This document shows, piece by piece, positions 15,101-30,100 of a stretch of 64,000 bases of DNA. The DNA is from Lichenostomus cassidix (lineage: Eukaryota > Chordata > Aves > Passeriformes > Meliphagidae): positions 108,304,443 through 108,368,442 of the forward strand of contig CM039182.1 of assembly GCA_008360975.2 (NCBI GenBank). Direction: 5' to 3'. The notes below the pieces were generated by a model. The model worked only from the letters and a program-made list of their open reading frames with translations. It did not search any database and was not told where the DNA came from. Made by a program: the position numbers and the translations under genes. Every line of letters begins with the position of its first letter. Within the stretch, counting starts at the first letter, position 1.

Positions 15101-18100
15101 ATGTGTCTAAAGTATTACAGAAAAGGTAGATCAGAAAAACTTACCACATTTTTGAGTGCTTTTTAATACTTTCATAGTAAAACAAGAAGTTAATTTCATG
15201 AACCCCTTCTTCATCTGGTCCCCGTAACCACATTGGCAGCTGCACTGAAGCCCCAGGAAGAAGAACAGCATCAGGAAGTGGAACCTGTATTACTTCAGGT
15301 GAACCTCCTGTGCCAACCCCAAAGTCTGCAGAAGAGGCTGAAGACAGCAGTGCTGTTCGCACAGAGGTAGGATCTGTCACAACAGTCTTGTAAGCACTAC
15401 AGTTCTCAGAGGCTGAAGGACTTAGTGGCGTTAGAACAGCAGTATTTCCACCAAAAGTGAAAAATTCTGGATGCTTGGACACGACCTTCAGTGCAGTAAG
15501 AGGACACTTGCTTACGTTCACAAATTCTACATATGCTTTCCTGATTTCTCCACAGAGAAGCCCTGTAGGAAAATTTATAAAAAATACCTGTATGGGGGAA
15601 AGAAAAGGAGAAAATAAAAACCTGAACACTGAGCCAAGTTAGGAGTGCCCATGAAAACAGCCATTAATGTATCCAAACTATACTGCTGCCTAGAGTTTCC
15701 TGAGGAGGGGAAGTGGAGATGGAGGCGCATATCTCTTCTCCCTGAAATCCAGTGACTGCACATGTGGGAATGGCTCAAAGCTGCACCGGGGAGGTCTAGA
15801 CTGAACATTTAAATGTATTTCTGTATGGAGAGGGTGATCAAACAATGGAAGAGGCTTCCTGGATAGCTGGCCAATGCCCCAAGCCTCATTCAAAAGGTGT
15901 TTGGACAAAGCCATTAACATCCTGTAGCTTGGTGAGGCAGCTGGACTGGATGATTACTGTAGTGCCTTCTAGCTGAAATACCACACTCTGCAGGGCACTG
16001 TCATTGACCAGTTAGCCAGACCATTTAAATACCCCTAGTAGGGAAAAGCACTGTGTTTTAATTAACCAACTGGAATAACTACTCTAGATGAATGGCATGT
16101 AAACAGAAAAATGCTTCTTTGCCTGTTCCCCCTTCACCTTAAAATCTGACTACCAAAGCTGTTGCCAACCAAAATTCTACACGGAATATAGCAGTTTCAG
16201 AAGGATATTAATTTTGAGGCTTCAAGTTTCAGTTGAAAAAAACCCACACAGGTTTGTCACTGACAGATCAGAAATCACTTGGAATGATTTAGGCATTAAC
16301 AAAATCCAAACCTTCGCTGTTAGAATTGCATTTATAAACTCTGCATTCCACTATTTTCTCAAAACTGCCAATATAAGTAGCTACATACCTCCAACAAAGG
16401 CATTTCTTCTGTAATAATGGGATCTAAACGCCGATCGGGTCCATACTTAATCGATGTTTTTTCCTCTTTTGTGTTATTAAGTCGAGGTCCTTGGATTTCT
16501 AAATCTTGTCGTCCTCGTACAGATAACCCATTGGAAACAAACTTTCCTGAAATAATTTTTATAACATTTGTTAAGTTGGGTTTTTAAAATTCCTAACTTT
16601 GTCTCTATGAAATGACCCAAAGCTCCCAATCCAATCTTTGAAGTCATTCTGATTTTTGTTATTGGGCACATGGAGTGTTCACTGATTAAGCAGCATCACC
16701 AACAAACTAGTCAAAGTTTACAGCCACACAACACATAGCTTGCCCAAGTTCCAACAGCCAGTTATCCATCGTTATAGACTTATTCTGCCCTTCAACAGTT
16801 TGACTACAACTGGAAGGGGAGCAGCAGACATAGTGCATGAAGTTGATGCATTTATTCTTTTTCCCAACTTCTGCCAGGCTGGAAAACTTAGTTAAGTGAT
16901 TATTTCCTTTAAAGACAGCCACCACTCTCCAAATGGTTTTCATTCAAAAGGTTTCCAGCCTCTAGATAAACAAGCTTCTATTTCTTTCAGATATTTTCAC
17001 ATGTTTTAATCTCCATTTCATCTAACAACTAACTTTTCCATGTGAGACAGTTTCAGATGAATGATGCAACAAAACAGATCAAGCAGCATCCAATTAATTG
17101 GCCATTTATAATATTAATATAAAGGAAAGAGAATTCAAGACGCTACAACAAAAAAGTATATCAGCTAAATTTAAATGTGGGAATCTATGAAAAGAACTTC
17201 AGGGCAACAATCAGACAAAAGTTGAAAGTTAACAAAGCAAAAAGATGCAGAAGAAAAATTAATGGCAAGAGAGTCAATGAAAGTTGTTATAGATTCAACA
17301 TGGCATTGATAGAATATTCACATTTTGATTTTTTTACCAGTTTCAAAACTTCAACAGATTTAAAAGGAGCAATAAAGTATGAGCCCGACATCCTTCCTCA
17401 TGGGACTCCTACAAAAACCAGTTTGCTTTTCCCATTTCAGTTGTTTCTCATGTTTCTACATCCCTACCTGATGGAAGGCCTTGCATCATGGTAGTCAAAC
17501 ACTAAACACTAGAATTTAGTTCTACTCTACAGAAGCCATGTCTCCTCCTTCCAGAAACACACAATTTAAGGTAATAATACACTTACCTGTCTGTAATCCA
17601 ATAGAAGGATCTATCCCATCTAATGACACAGCACCTTGAACAGTGCCAAGATTATAAACGACGCCCAGAATATGTAGCTCCCCTGTTTGATGGGGAAAGA
17701 GCTTTAGTCTTGCCTGTGGAGATATGTTAAATTTTTGTTGTTGTTGCTACTAGGAAGAAGTATTATTACATTTAAATGTCCAATTGCTAAACACTCATAG
17801 CTACACTTACTTTTATAGGTGTGTCAGATATAACCGCACAGTAAATACAGATCACTTACTAGATTCAAAATTTCACAGATGCAGAATTTAATAAATCAGT
17901 TCACAGCTGAGAAACACTCATTAGGAAAGAATCCTAAAAGTTAACTTTTACTATGATTAACAGGGGCAGAATCACAGAATGGCTGAAGTTGGAATGGATC
18001 TCTGGAGGTCATCTTGTCCATCTTGCCTGCTCAAGCAGGGCCATCTAGAGCCAGCTGCCCAGGACCACATCCAAATGGCTCTTAATATCTCCAAAGACTG

Positions 18101-21100
18101 AAACTCCAGAGTCTCTCTGGGCAGCCTGCGCCAAGTGCTCAAACACCACCACAGTTACAAAATAAGAAAGTGTTACAAATAAAGTTATAAATAAATGTTT
18201 CCTGATGTTCAGGTGGAGCCTCTTGTGTCCATTGCCTCTGGTCCTGTCACATTTATACACAGTGATAAGATATATGAGGTACTAGAACTTCTGATTCATC
18301 ATGCCTTCTCTAAGTTTAGCATTAAGTTCAGATCATAACAAGTCTGAAATGCACACTGAAGTTCAACACTGAAAAGCCTGTTTTTAAAACGAAGTGTAGT
18401 ACTCACCACTTTTGTCTCCTCACTATTAATTAAAAATTCTGCTATTGCTTCAGTTCCTACCATATCTTCATCACACATACCCTGAAAAGAAGAAACAGCT
18501 CTTTAGATACTACTACTCCTAAGCAGAAAAAGTGCCATAAATAATATTTCCAATACCTTTACTGGAGTGTTCAAAGGGCAAAAGCATACAAATTTCAAAC
18601 TGCAGATGGTTAGGACAAGCAAGTGCTACATGCCCAGCTTCTCAGAATTTCTGAATTAAAAAAGCAGCTTGAGAGCTCAGTAAACATTTATTTAAGAGAA
18701 ATTTAAGATTTAGCACTATAAATTGGAACCATTCCCAGTCAATTTCACTGACATTCACAGAAGTATTTACCACACCATTAAAGAAGCAGTTGAGATCAGA
18801 GCAGAAGGTAAAGTGTGTGGGAAGCCCTGAGAGTTACATGAACCCACATTTACAACTCTGGCAAATAATTACAGCACCTTTAGAGATCACTATGTTCCAA
18901 ATGCTTTTGGACAGGAAAACAAATTATTTAGGAATTTACTGTAATATTCAGTATTAGAATACACTAAAACCTTTAAAACATGGACATGGGAACAAGCCAT
19001 CAGAGGTTATGACAGCATTAGCTGAAGCATTAAACAGTACAATACTCATCTGAAGTATTCAAAACATTTAATACAATAAATTTTCATTTTTCTTTTAACC
19101 AAGATACAAGATGTTCCTATGTTATAAAAGCACAGTTTTTCAGAACACACATTTCGCTATTTAGAGTAGCTCAAACAAGAAAAAGGTATTTGGTAATCTA
19201 CCTACTGACATTCTTATTTGTCATATTTGCTGGTCAAGGCTACTGTGACTCAAAATAGATGTAGGACACATACAATGTAATCTTGGAAGTATTTTGTTTT
19301 GCATTCAACTTTACAATACACATTGCATTATGTCTGTTGACTTGGTTCCTTTGTGCCCTACAAATTTAGGAAAATCTAACTAATGTAAGAAGAGTTTCAA
19401 TAGCTACTTTTTTCTTGCCTTTTTTCTCAGTTTACACTTCAACCTTCATGTTTAATGTTTACGCTTAAGTCTTTTCAGACTACAGAATTTTGAATACTTA
19501 ACATATACTCCATACCTGTAGCTGTTTGAGTTGGAAAAGGATGAAGTTTTCCTTACCCGCTCTTTTGTTTCTCCATCCTGCTTTGCACTGAAGTCTTTAG
19601 GTTGAAACTTCCACAGCAATGAAAGGTCAGTCAAAAGAAGTGGAACTTTCAGAGGGTTTCGGAAGGACACTTCTACAGTTATTGGTTCTATCAAAAAAAG
19701 TGCAAGAAAATAATAACAGGCTTTAAGCATCACAATATGAAAGCTCATCTATCTCAGAGTATTCACTTACAAACAACTTGCACAAGAATGTTAGTTCAAA
19801 TCTATAAGAGAGGAAATATTATACAAATTTATCTAACTCAGTTTATTTCCCAAGTGTAAAAATCTTAATTTTACCTTCTATCACAGCAAGCGGAAATTTG
19901 GAGTTATCTGAGTGGCGATTTAAACAGAACTGCGTTGGTTGAAAGTTTGGAGGTATTGTTCCTTTATTTATCACAGACACAACCTGCTCCTCGAGTTCCT
20001 TCCACTGCTGTGATGACTCCGAGTCATACTCCTGATCCAGACTTACATGTGTAGCTGCCTGCTTTTCACCTGGTGAGAGAAAGGCAGTCTTACAAGGCAA
20101 GACAACATGTGACAGCTGCATCAGAGGGCTGCATTGGCAATTTGGAAACTATTCTTAAAATGGTTTAAGTTCTAGGTCATGATCATTCTTATGCTATGAT
20201 TGATTTTAAAAAGTGAATTGCAAGACATTTTGAAATACACATGGAAGACAACACTGAGGATAATTTGAATATAGCTCAATTTGGATACCATGGCATACTC
20301 AGATTTTAGCATGCTACACTGTATACTCGGGCTACAGATCATTTTTACATTGTAACAGACTACAACCCCACACTACAGTTCTGGTTTATGTAAGAATTTC
20401 CACTCAGTTTTCTTAACATTCAGGAATCAGAGTCTTTCAAATATTTCATCCAAGAGGAAGTTAATTGTAAAGCTAATTCCTAGCATTGCCACTAGCATCA
20501 AGTATTTGCTATAGCAAATTATTACTAATAATAATCCCTTTCATGAAGTTCATTACAGACTTGCACTGAAGCTTTCCAGATATGAAAACCAGTGATAGCC
20601 AGCACAACCACATACACAGATTTAGTATTTACACAGGAAGTCTGAAAACATCCAGAAAGTTGACAGTAAGCTCAAGCTTTTCTTCTGCAATATTATGTTA
20701 CTTGGTCACTTAAGTTTTACATAATGACAGACTTCATTTAAATGGCAACAACTCTTAAATGTATTTGGGTTCCTTAAAACAGGGATTTGAAATTGTTTAC
20801 ACAAAATTTTCTAACCTTCTGCTGGTCGTCGATCATGCCCAAAGAAAACACGAGTTGCTGAGCTGTTAATATATGGTAAAGGAAGCTGTGGTAAGGGACC
20901 ATCAGGTGACAGCTGGGTTGCATTCTGCAGCAAAGGAGCAAAAAAAAAAAGCGTCATGTACATCACCAATGGTTGAATGATAAGGAAGCCAAGTTAAGAA
21001 CACTTAGTGCTTAAACACAGAGCACTTTTAAGATTGTCTAAACAGTTAATTGAAAATTATTTATTCCATCTGATGTAGATTTTTTTTCTTCAATAGGAGT

Positions 21101-24100
21101 TTAAAGTTTGTGAAATCTTTATATGAAAGGGAGAATAATTATCTTAAACCTGAAATCTAGTCACTGCTGTGGCTGCATGGCTGTTTTAAACTTTATTTGA
21201 TACAAAGCCTGAGTCTCTAATTCAGAATTTGATAAACTACATTCATTACCCCACTACCATTAAACAGGACTCTCACCAAACCAAGCTGTGGACTCAAGCA
21301 CCAGCCTTTGAATAAAGTCTACCATAACCTAGCAAACACCACCGAAATTCTGTTCATGAGCTTTAAAAGACAGTATCTATATGGCTGCATATTGTGTGGC
21401 AGTATCAGCACTAAACACGCCATAATGTATATGGTATACTGCAGTCCAGAATCACCCATGAACTTAAACACAACTCAGTAACTTGATCCATCAAATTTTA
21501 TCCTTATTAAAGAATGAAATTCACTACATGGATGTTGACAGAGCCACCTGGCATGTGTTATCAAAAGCCCCCAAAATTATTATAAATGGATCAAAACAAA
21601 ATAGATCCATTTGCTCTAAAAAATGTACAAAACTTATCACAACTACAATTCAGCCATGACCCTCAAAAGATGAGTTCACTTTATTGTAATAAAAACACAT
21701 ACATTACTGTAATAATAACCCATACTAACGCCCATCTCTGAAAGTACTACACATATGAGATGCAGCGCATGTGGGTTTTTTGAAGTCTGAAGTAAAGAAT
21801 TGAACACATTAACTAGATCAAAAAAAAAACCAACCATGGAACAAAGCAGATAAAACAAAATCACGTAATGATTTAATGCAAAATTAGTGGTAATAAAATT
21901 GCTTATTACTCAAGAAACAGAGACAAGGAAGTCATTTACCTTATAGACATAAAGATATTCTCTTAAAAAAGCTCCTTGCTGAGCTGGAGGTTGTTTACTA
22001 TCATTGATCAAAATATGCCTGAAGGCAGACACAGCATTGTCCAGCTGACGAAGTGTAAAGGACTGACGACCAATGGTGAAGTTAATGTGGTCTTCTGCAA
22101 GAGACCAGCCTTTCCCTTTGTAAACCTGCATGGCTTGACAGTAGCAACGTAAGGCATGTTTCTTCTGCAAGAAAAAAGTTAATTTTTTCAAATAATCCCA
22201 TTATCCACTGATTGTAATTATAACATTACGAAGACTGAACAGTAAGTCAAAAGTAGTTTTTACTACATCCCGGCCACAATGCAAAGTGTAATGTTTCGGA
22301 ACTGTGCCTCATAACATCTTGTCAACACTAATCTAAGCACAGAATGTTTGTTCCTGCAGTACAGAGGCTGGCCTCCAGATTAGGCTCACATTTTCAAAGA
22401 CTAGAGTAACAGGCAGTAAGTTAAAAAAGCAAATAACAAGAAAAGACTACTTTTAAAACAGTGTTTGAAGTTCCTTTAGGACAGATTGCTAAAGTCTACA
22501 GAGCTCTACTGCCAAGCCTCAGGCCATAAACTGGATTTAACACATTTCCTTCCACCCAAACTGAACTTCTAGTGTTATACTTTCAGCCAACTGTTGCCCA
22601 GTAGATATACATGGGACAAAATACATGCCAAGAAAACCAACAAAACACAGCCCTACAGTACATACAAGAAAAATCACCAATCCTATCAGCCACTGGGAGA
22701 CAGATGTTCTGCTTCCAATCAGCTCCACAGTTCCTTTCCTGTACATACATCAGGACCCAGGCATTCAATCTCAACTCCCAGGTACTGAACAGCTGGATAG
22801 ACATTCACTGTACAGCTAAGTCTCAGCTTCTAAAAAATGGCAACAGCATTCCCTTACTTACAGTAATGGGGGAAAAAATCTAATGTATGTTCATGTTGGT
22901 GTGGTGATGACAGCAGAGTACAAGCAGTAAATCCATAACATCAGCACATACTAATGACACTTTAAAATATGGGGTATGGTCTGCAGCTAAAAAGCCTGCC
23001 TGATTTCTCTTCAGTAGCACTTTGTATTTTGGTACCTCTAAGGAACTGAAAAAAAAAGTAAGCTACATTTCCTTTAACACTGAAAAAGTATTTCTTGGAA
23101 ACCAGAATCCTTACAAATATTAGACACAAACAACAAAGAGAGCTGTTACTCAAAGTCAAAACTTTACAAAACGCATTCACTTTTCCAGGCAAAGGAACAA
23201 GATACAAAAGAACAAATAAATGAAAAACTCATCAATAGCTTCCTGTAGTACTACCCTGTCATAACAAGAAAGAGGGAGACTATTGCATGAAGAAAACCAA
23301 GGAGGGGGAGAAGTACTCCTATTTTTCACATCACAGAAGCCAAGAATGCAACAATACTTTCTTTTAGTCCCTACCAGGACAATGAAACTGAAGATGGGCA
23401 GGGTGGGAGAAAAATCCCCCACCCCCAGGGCTTTGTTCCAGAATTTTGATGACTTCGTTTTCCTGCATTATTGTTTTGCAACAACCACCTCAGCAGGAAT
23501 CAAGCAAAAGCTATCTTCACAGTGCATCCCACATGAGGCAGAAACAAGGCACAAAAATTCTGTCCAACAAAGTTTATCTACCACAGTTAGAGCTGCCCAC
23601 CAAGGAAAGTGAATGGGAGTAAAAACGATCTGATTTGTATTGGTTTAACTTCCACTTAAGTCTAACAGTCATAGAGATGCTTTGGTTTGTCATGTACTAA
23701 TTGCTCACACACCTGCACCTCTGATAAAGAACACATATTTAAGGCACCAGGAAAAACAAATATCTAAATTTTGCTATTATTCTAATAAATTGAGTTTAAC
23801 AAATACCTAACTCCTGCAATTCACTCTTATCTCAAGAGTAAAAATACACCTTTGCCCCAAAAAGCCTTGCATGTTACTGTGTATAAAATGAGACTCAGAC
23901 ATGAAAACACACATCACTTAATTTTCACATCAGTAATCTGAAGCATTACTTCAAAACCAGAAGTAAATGGCTATGGTGATTAATGCAGAAGTCATCTTCA
24001 GAAGATTACAGAGCAGCATACTGCTGATTTACACAGAAGTGTCAGAAGCCAAGCATCTTTTTCAAGACTAATGACACATTTAACATGTTTTTAAAGTATC

Positions 24101-27100
24101 AAATACCAGGCATATTTTCCATGTGGAGAGATAATACTTACCTGGCCAGCTTTACTAAACCTGTGGCCAGCCAATATCATGTGAAACGCAAACTTTCTAA
24201 CCATGGGACTTTTCATGTTTATAAAACAATGGGCTGCCTGCTCCAACAGGAGTGCACTGCGAAGATCTGAATCCTATTTAAAAGGAAAAGAGAAGAATTA
24301 GCCTCAGAGTTGAATAAAAACTTAAAGGTAACAAGGGCCTTGGTTTAACGCTAAGAGGGACAGTAAGTCATAAGAATACTGTGAAGTTGAAGATTCTTCT
24401 ATATGCAAACCTTATATACATACGTGAGCATATAAAAATAAGACTAAAAGTATTTTTGACTTTGTTATAGGTATAGTGTTCAATATCATCATATTCTTAT
24501 TTTTTCTTGTGAATATATGAACCTCTTGAGTGACAGAAGAAATATTTTCTGCTTTTTCAGTTACTCAGGCTACAGTTGCAAACACTTACCATTACCTCTG
24601 AAGCACCCTGCTACCTTTTTCCCTCCCTCCCCTGCAGATATTAAAGCTAGAAACAAAATATAAGACCTCTACCAGGATGACACAAAAATAGAGGGAGCAA
24701 TGATACTTGGTCAATTTTTACCACATGAACCTTTTGAACCTATTGGTTTCTTAATAATGTACAATTTCTTACTATTACCCTCTTCTCCTGTCAAGATACA
24801 GCTATATTACTTTAACCAATCAGAACAGAATCTGCTTGATTTTACTACAGCTGAACACCAAGCTATCAGTGATGTTCAAGCACATATCTTGACAACAAAT
24901 ATACTCTGAGACAACAACACATTATCCTATGAAGATTTTTCTTGCAACTACCAAAATGCACCACAGGCATACTACATGTAATTTTAAGTTGTAGAATGAT
25001 TCTGCAGAGCTAACAGTAATAAATTCCTTGCTAAAATATCTTATACTCCCCTCAAACATTGGTAGCAAGCTTAAGTTGAAAGAGCAAGAATAAAGCTACA
25101 GAGAAACTTGAAAGAGAAAAATCACAGAACAAACAAGTTTATTCCATACTTCATCTGTCCCATGAAAGTCTCAGAAACATCACATTTGGTGCAGCTGGCC
25201 ACAAAGTCAGAACTGGCAGTTAAACTTTCCTCCAAGCTACAAATTACTGATATTACATTTTTCTTCACTCCTTTTCAAGTAAGACAATTTCTGGGTTAGA
25301 AGCTGATTCCATGCTTAATTTCCACCAATTAATATCACAGAAGTGTAGGGTTTCAGTCATGCAGTAAGGTTCTAATGATTCATACCAGCTGAGCTACAGT
25401 AATGCTTTAGTTGCTTAAACTACAGAGAACTTCTGATTATATATGGGATAGCATCCATTATGGGTCTGGCAAGCCATGCTGATACTTTTAACATGTGAGT
25501 TCTTAAGCTACACCATCCAAGAGCTAAGCAGATGTCAAAGAAAATTAGTTCCAAAGCCAAAGATAACATATTTTGCACGGTTAAGGAAGTGAAACAAGTT
25601 ATTTGACTAGAAAAAGAGTAACTGTACTAGTTCCTCCACCTACAGCATAAACAGTTTTCTTTACTTCATGCTCTATACCTGCTCATTTGCTACAGTTGGC
25701 TAGAAAACATTGTAGGACAAGAATCAGAAAACAAGCTAGAAGTTCTTAGATAAGAAAACAAATACGAAGAGGGCAAAAATGGAAAAAAGTTACTAAGTTT
25801 TACCTCACTGGTCAAACGAATCAGAAGAGCAGCTGCCTCTGAATATTTGCTTTGACTTTTTAAGATTTCAGCACTAAGCAGTACACAGCGTTCAGCCAGA
25901 ACCATGTTCCTAAAGTAAAAACATACATGTATTAATAAATATTTATCAAAATAAACCCCAGAAAACTTTTCACCTCAAATCTCACAAATTTTCTCCATAT
26001 GGCATCAGACTGAGGTTCTGATGCTTATCTTTCTTAAAGCAAAATATGTGGAAGTTCACTTCCCACAAAACAACCACATAAAGATTGACACATTAAGGGT
26101 CCAATCCTACTACAATAGGAGCTCTATGGAAGTCAAAGCTGGAGAGCATTTTTGAGAAGAGCATTGCATTTATAAAAATACCAACTAAAATGATCTGATA
26201 AACAAGAAGTCCAACGGCCAGAAGCAGGTTGTACTGGCAAGCTGTACCTGGGTACCAGGGGCCCACCAAGCTGCTCTATCACACCCCCGTGCTCAGCAAC
26301 ACAGAAGAAGTTCAAACTAAAAACCTCATGTGTCGAGACAGGGACAGGGAGATCACTCACCAGCTAGTCACGGGCAAAACAGATTTGTTTTGAGGAATAT
26401 TAAATTAATTTATTGGCAATTAATAACTGAATAGCATAGTAATAAATAAAAACAGAAATCTAACACCTTCTCCTGACAAATCCTACTTTCGAGGCTCATC
26501 TTCACTCCCAACTCTTCTACCTCCTTCTCTCTGCAAGCAGGGAGGGGAACTGGGAAAAGTTGATTCTTCCTCCCCTGTTCCAGTGTGGAGTTCCTCCTAC
26601 AGACAGAGTTCTTCAAGAATTGTTCCAGGCTGTATCCTTTCAGGAAATGACTGTTCCAGGGTGGTTTCCCTATAAGTCAAAGTTCCTGCCAGGAACCTGC
26701 TGTGGCAAAGGCTATGTGCAGCCATCATCAGGGCACATCCACCTGCTCTGGCAGTGGGACAGGCTGCACAGTAGATCCCTGCTTCCCCATGCCCCTCTGT
26801 GGGCTGCAAGGGGAAAATCTGCTTCAGCATGGTCTTCACCACAGGCTGCAGGGAAGCACAGCCTTCTCCTCTGACCTTGGTGTCCACAGGGCTGTTTCTC
26901 TTATTTTCTCACTCCTTTCTCATAGCTGCTGCACGGCTATTTTTACCCTTTCTTAAATGTGTTATCGTTATCACAGAGGCAACACCAGCACCAGCACTGC
27001 CATCTTGAGCAGCAGCAGGTCCATTTTGGAGCTGAGTGAAAACTGACCCTGCACAGGCAGCTCCTGCTGTCTTCTCACAAAAAGCATCCCTGCAGTCACC

Positions 27101-30100
27101 CCACTACCAAAAAAAAAAATCTACCATGTGAACTCAATACACAAGTTCAATAAGCACTCTGTTAAGAACAGTCCAGATCTTCTTTCATGCTACCCTAGGT
27201 ATGTCCATTTATCTTACTCTTTAAAAAGTCACCATCACTGTGATCATCTGGCACTACTACTGTGCACGGCAAGAAAGTTAAAACACCAGATCTTTCAACT
27301 TGCATTGGATCAATACAAAAAGTACACAACATACTTGCAGATATCTCGATAGGTCTGAATTGCTGTCTCCATATAATGAGCAGGATATGGTCTAGGAGCT
27401 CCAGGCTGAAGAAAAGCTGATACTGCTGCCATTTCCTACAAGAGAAATTCTGTGCTGTCACTGTAGTTTCTTCAACAAACAGTAAAATTCAGAATGCTGA
27501 GGAACACATTTTAACAACTACTAGATCAAGATCATCTAATCAGTTACTGGCATATAAAAGTATCCAACACGTTGTAACTGACAAAATGCTTAACAGCCTA
27601 TTTATGGTTCTGCTTGTAATTAGCCGGACAGCTAAGACAGCAGCAAGTGTTACACACAGAAGTGTTTGCAGCTGACTGTACCCCCAACATTGCACAGAAG
27701 CATTGATTCAGTACTGTTTCACAAATCCAAAAGAATTTCCTATTGCAGGAACAATCTTCCTGATAAAGTAGCACTATGATGTATTTTAAGACAAGGACTG
27801 TTTTTTGAGTTATGCATAAACAAAATTACATTATCAGCTTCCCAGGAAACTCCAGTAAACATGCAGTCTGAAATTTTACTTTTCTCATAGGTTTAAAATA
27901 TGATATCAAAGTTTTTCTGCAGAAAGTAAAGTCCGAGACTAGTAGATTGCAATGAATTCATAATTAAGACTGCTTCAAGCAATTCATTTGGAAATTAAGA
28001 GTTCCTAATATTTTTCTGATTATTCAGATTATCCAAATGCAGAGTAACTATCAGAACTGTAAAAACACACATTAATGTAGAAATTTTAAGACGCAAAGGT
28101 GTACAAGAATGTTTCCACAGCTCTATGAAACAGAGTTCCAAATTTTAGCAAGTTAACCAGACTAAAGCCTACAAAACATAGCTTCTAAAAATTGATAAAA
28201 TTACTCATTTTCCCCCAGAACTCCCACTTATCTTGTTGAAAATGACTTTAGTCATAAATACCTTCATTCTTAGGAGGAAATAATGAGTATGTGCTTACAC
28301 TGAAATTCAGTACTATACTCAAAGTATAGCACTCAAGTCTTAGGTCCCTCCAAAACAGGTACAATACCAGATTTACAGTGACAAGAGTCTTGACTTTCTG
28401 GCAAATAAAAATTTTGCCAAAGTCTAAAAGAGTTACTATAAAGCTATTTTACATCTGGCTTTTGAGGTATCAGTTTTAAGATCCATTTTTCTCAAGGTTG
28501 CATTCTAAGTTTTCTCCTTTCCACATTTTAAGAATTAACTCTCCAGTTTTTATTCACACTTATTCCCTACATACAAAACCAGAAACCAGATTTTACAACA
28601 ATTCAGGGTTTCCTAAAGATAAGCAGCAAATTTGGGGAAACCCTTATAAATTTGGAGGTGGAAGGGAGAAATTGCATTCTGTTACCTTCAGAAAAATATT
28701 AAAGATTATTAGAAAAAGTTCACAGAATGTTCATGTTATGTGAAGTACCAACCAGTGCTCCAGCTGCATAAAGCATTGCCTGATCATTTAAGAAGTCTTT
28801 CTTTGCTGTATGGTAACAGCTATATGCAAGTTCATAGTGTTGCACCAAAAAGCACAAGTCTGCCATTTTCCGGATTTGAAGCTCTGGCGCTTCTGGTGGA
28901 TACCTATAAATACAAATATTTAAACTCAGAGTCATCCTCTCTCATCGTAGTATCTATTCATCAAGTAGTAATAAAACCTACATTGCTTCAGCCTTGCCCA
29001 TAAACAGCTAAGAGAAGTGAAGCTGCTTCCTTTTTGCCACTTGTAACTTGGTTTCACATCCGACTTTCTGATTAACGAGATTCACTGTTACAGTAACATT
29101 CAAAGCAAGCATTCCTCTGAGCCAAGAAACACTGAATAGAGTATATAACTATCACTGAAACTGCTTATCCACAAGAGCTAAGCAGAGCTGTATGAGAAGG
29201 AAAAAAGTAAGACTTTGACTGCTCACTTGGCTGTAAGTTGCTATTTCTCCACATTTCTCTTGAAATAAGTCCACTAAAAAATTATGCTTTATGCCAAAAC
29301 ACTGAGCAAGTTCCTATCCTCTAAGCATCAATCTAATTTTTGGTTAATCCAATATACATATATATGATTCACTTCAGTAATAATCAAATACATTTTCACA
29401 AACACTTGTATGTCAAACTTTATAGGAAGTAAACTGCGCTTACACAGAAAGCTGGAATCAGCAGCATTTTGATTATGAATCCAAAGACACGCAACACAGA
29501 CATTTGAAACTGTATGTGCACATCAAGGGCATTAACTTTCAGTACATAATGACCAAAAATTATTTAGCTTTCTGTGGTAAAGACAGCTGGAGAGTGATTT
29601 TTGTGATTATACATTATAATTCACAGAGGGAAATCACAAAAAACATACAGAATTAGTATTTTGGTAACACTTAAAACCTGGTTTTAATGTAGAGTAAGAT
29701 ACGGTGCAGAAAGTATGAAAGTCCCTTCAGCTCAGCCCTTGAACACATTGCAAAATCAATTCATTTAATACTCTACTGGAGTAAATTGCACAGTTCCATA
29801 AGCAAAAACACCTATACATGGGGTTTGGTTGTAATGAAAAATGAAAAGGCTTGCACAAATTAAAAAAAAAAAAAAACCCTCATGGCAAACCATGGTTTCT
29901 TTTTATTACTATTACTCTTCAGAATTCACTTTAACTTAGAAAGCTTCACTGTAAATAGAGCAGGCAGATGACTCTGCAAACAGTTTATTCTATCCCCTTT
30001 TTTTAAGTTCTGCTACTCCTTTATTGTACATGTTTAAGCATAGTACTTTTCATGATTTTTCTCATTAAAGTCATTCACAACATTGCTGGTTTAGTTCACT

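Noticed and set aside
15575..15920. Minus-strand frames of 76-77 codons
   Set aside because: They read across the intron 19 CR1 on the opposite strand and the exon 20 border; no relation to a protein.
26560..27008. Cluster of overlapping 69-104 codon frames on both strands
   Set aside because: Explained by the GC-rich avian interspersed repeat; such frames recur at many loci in bird genomes.
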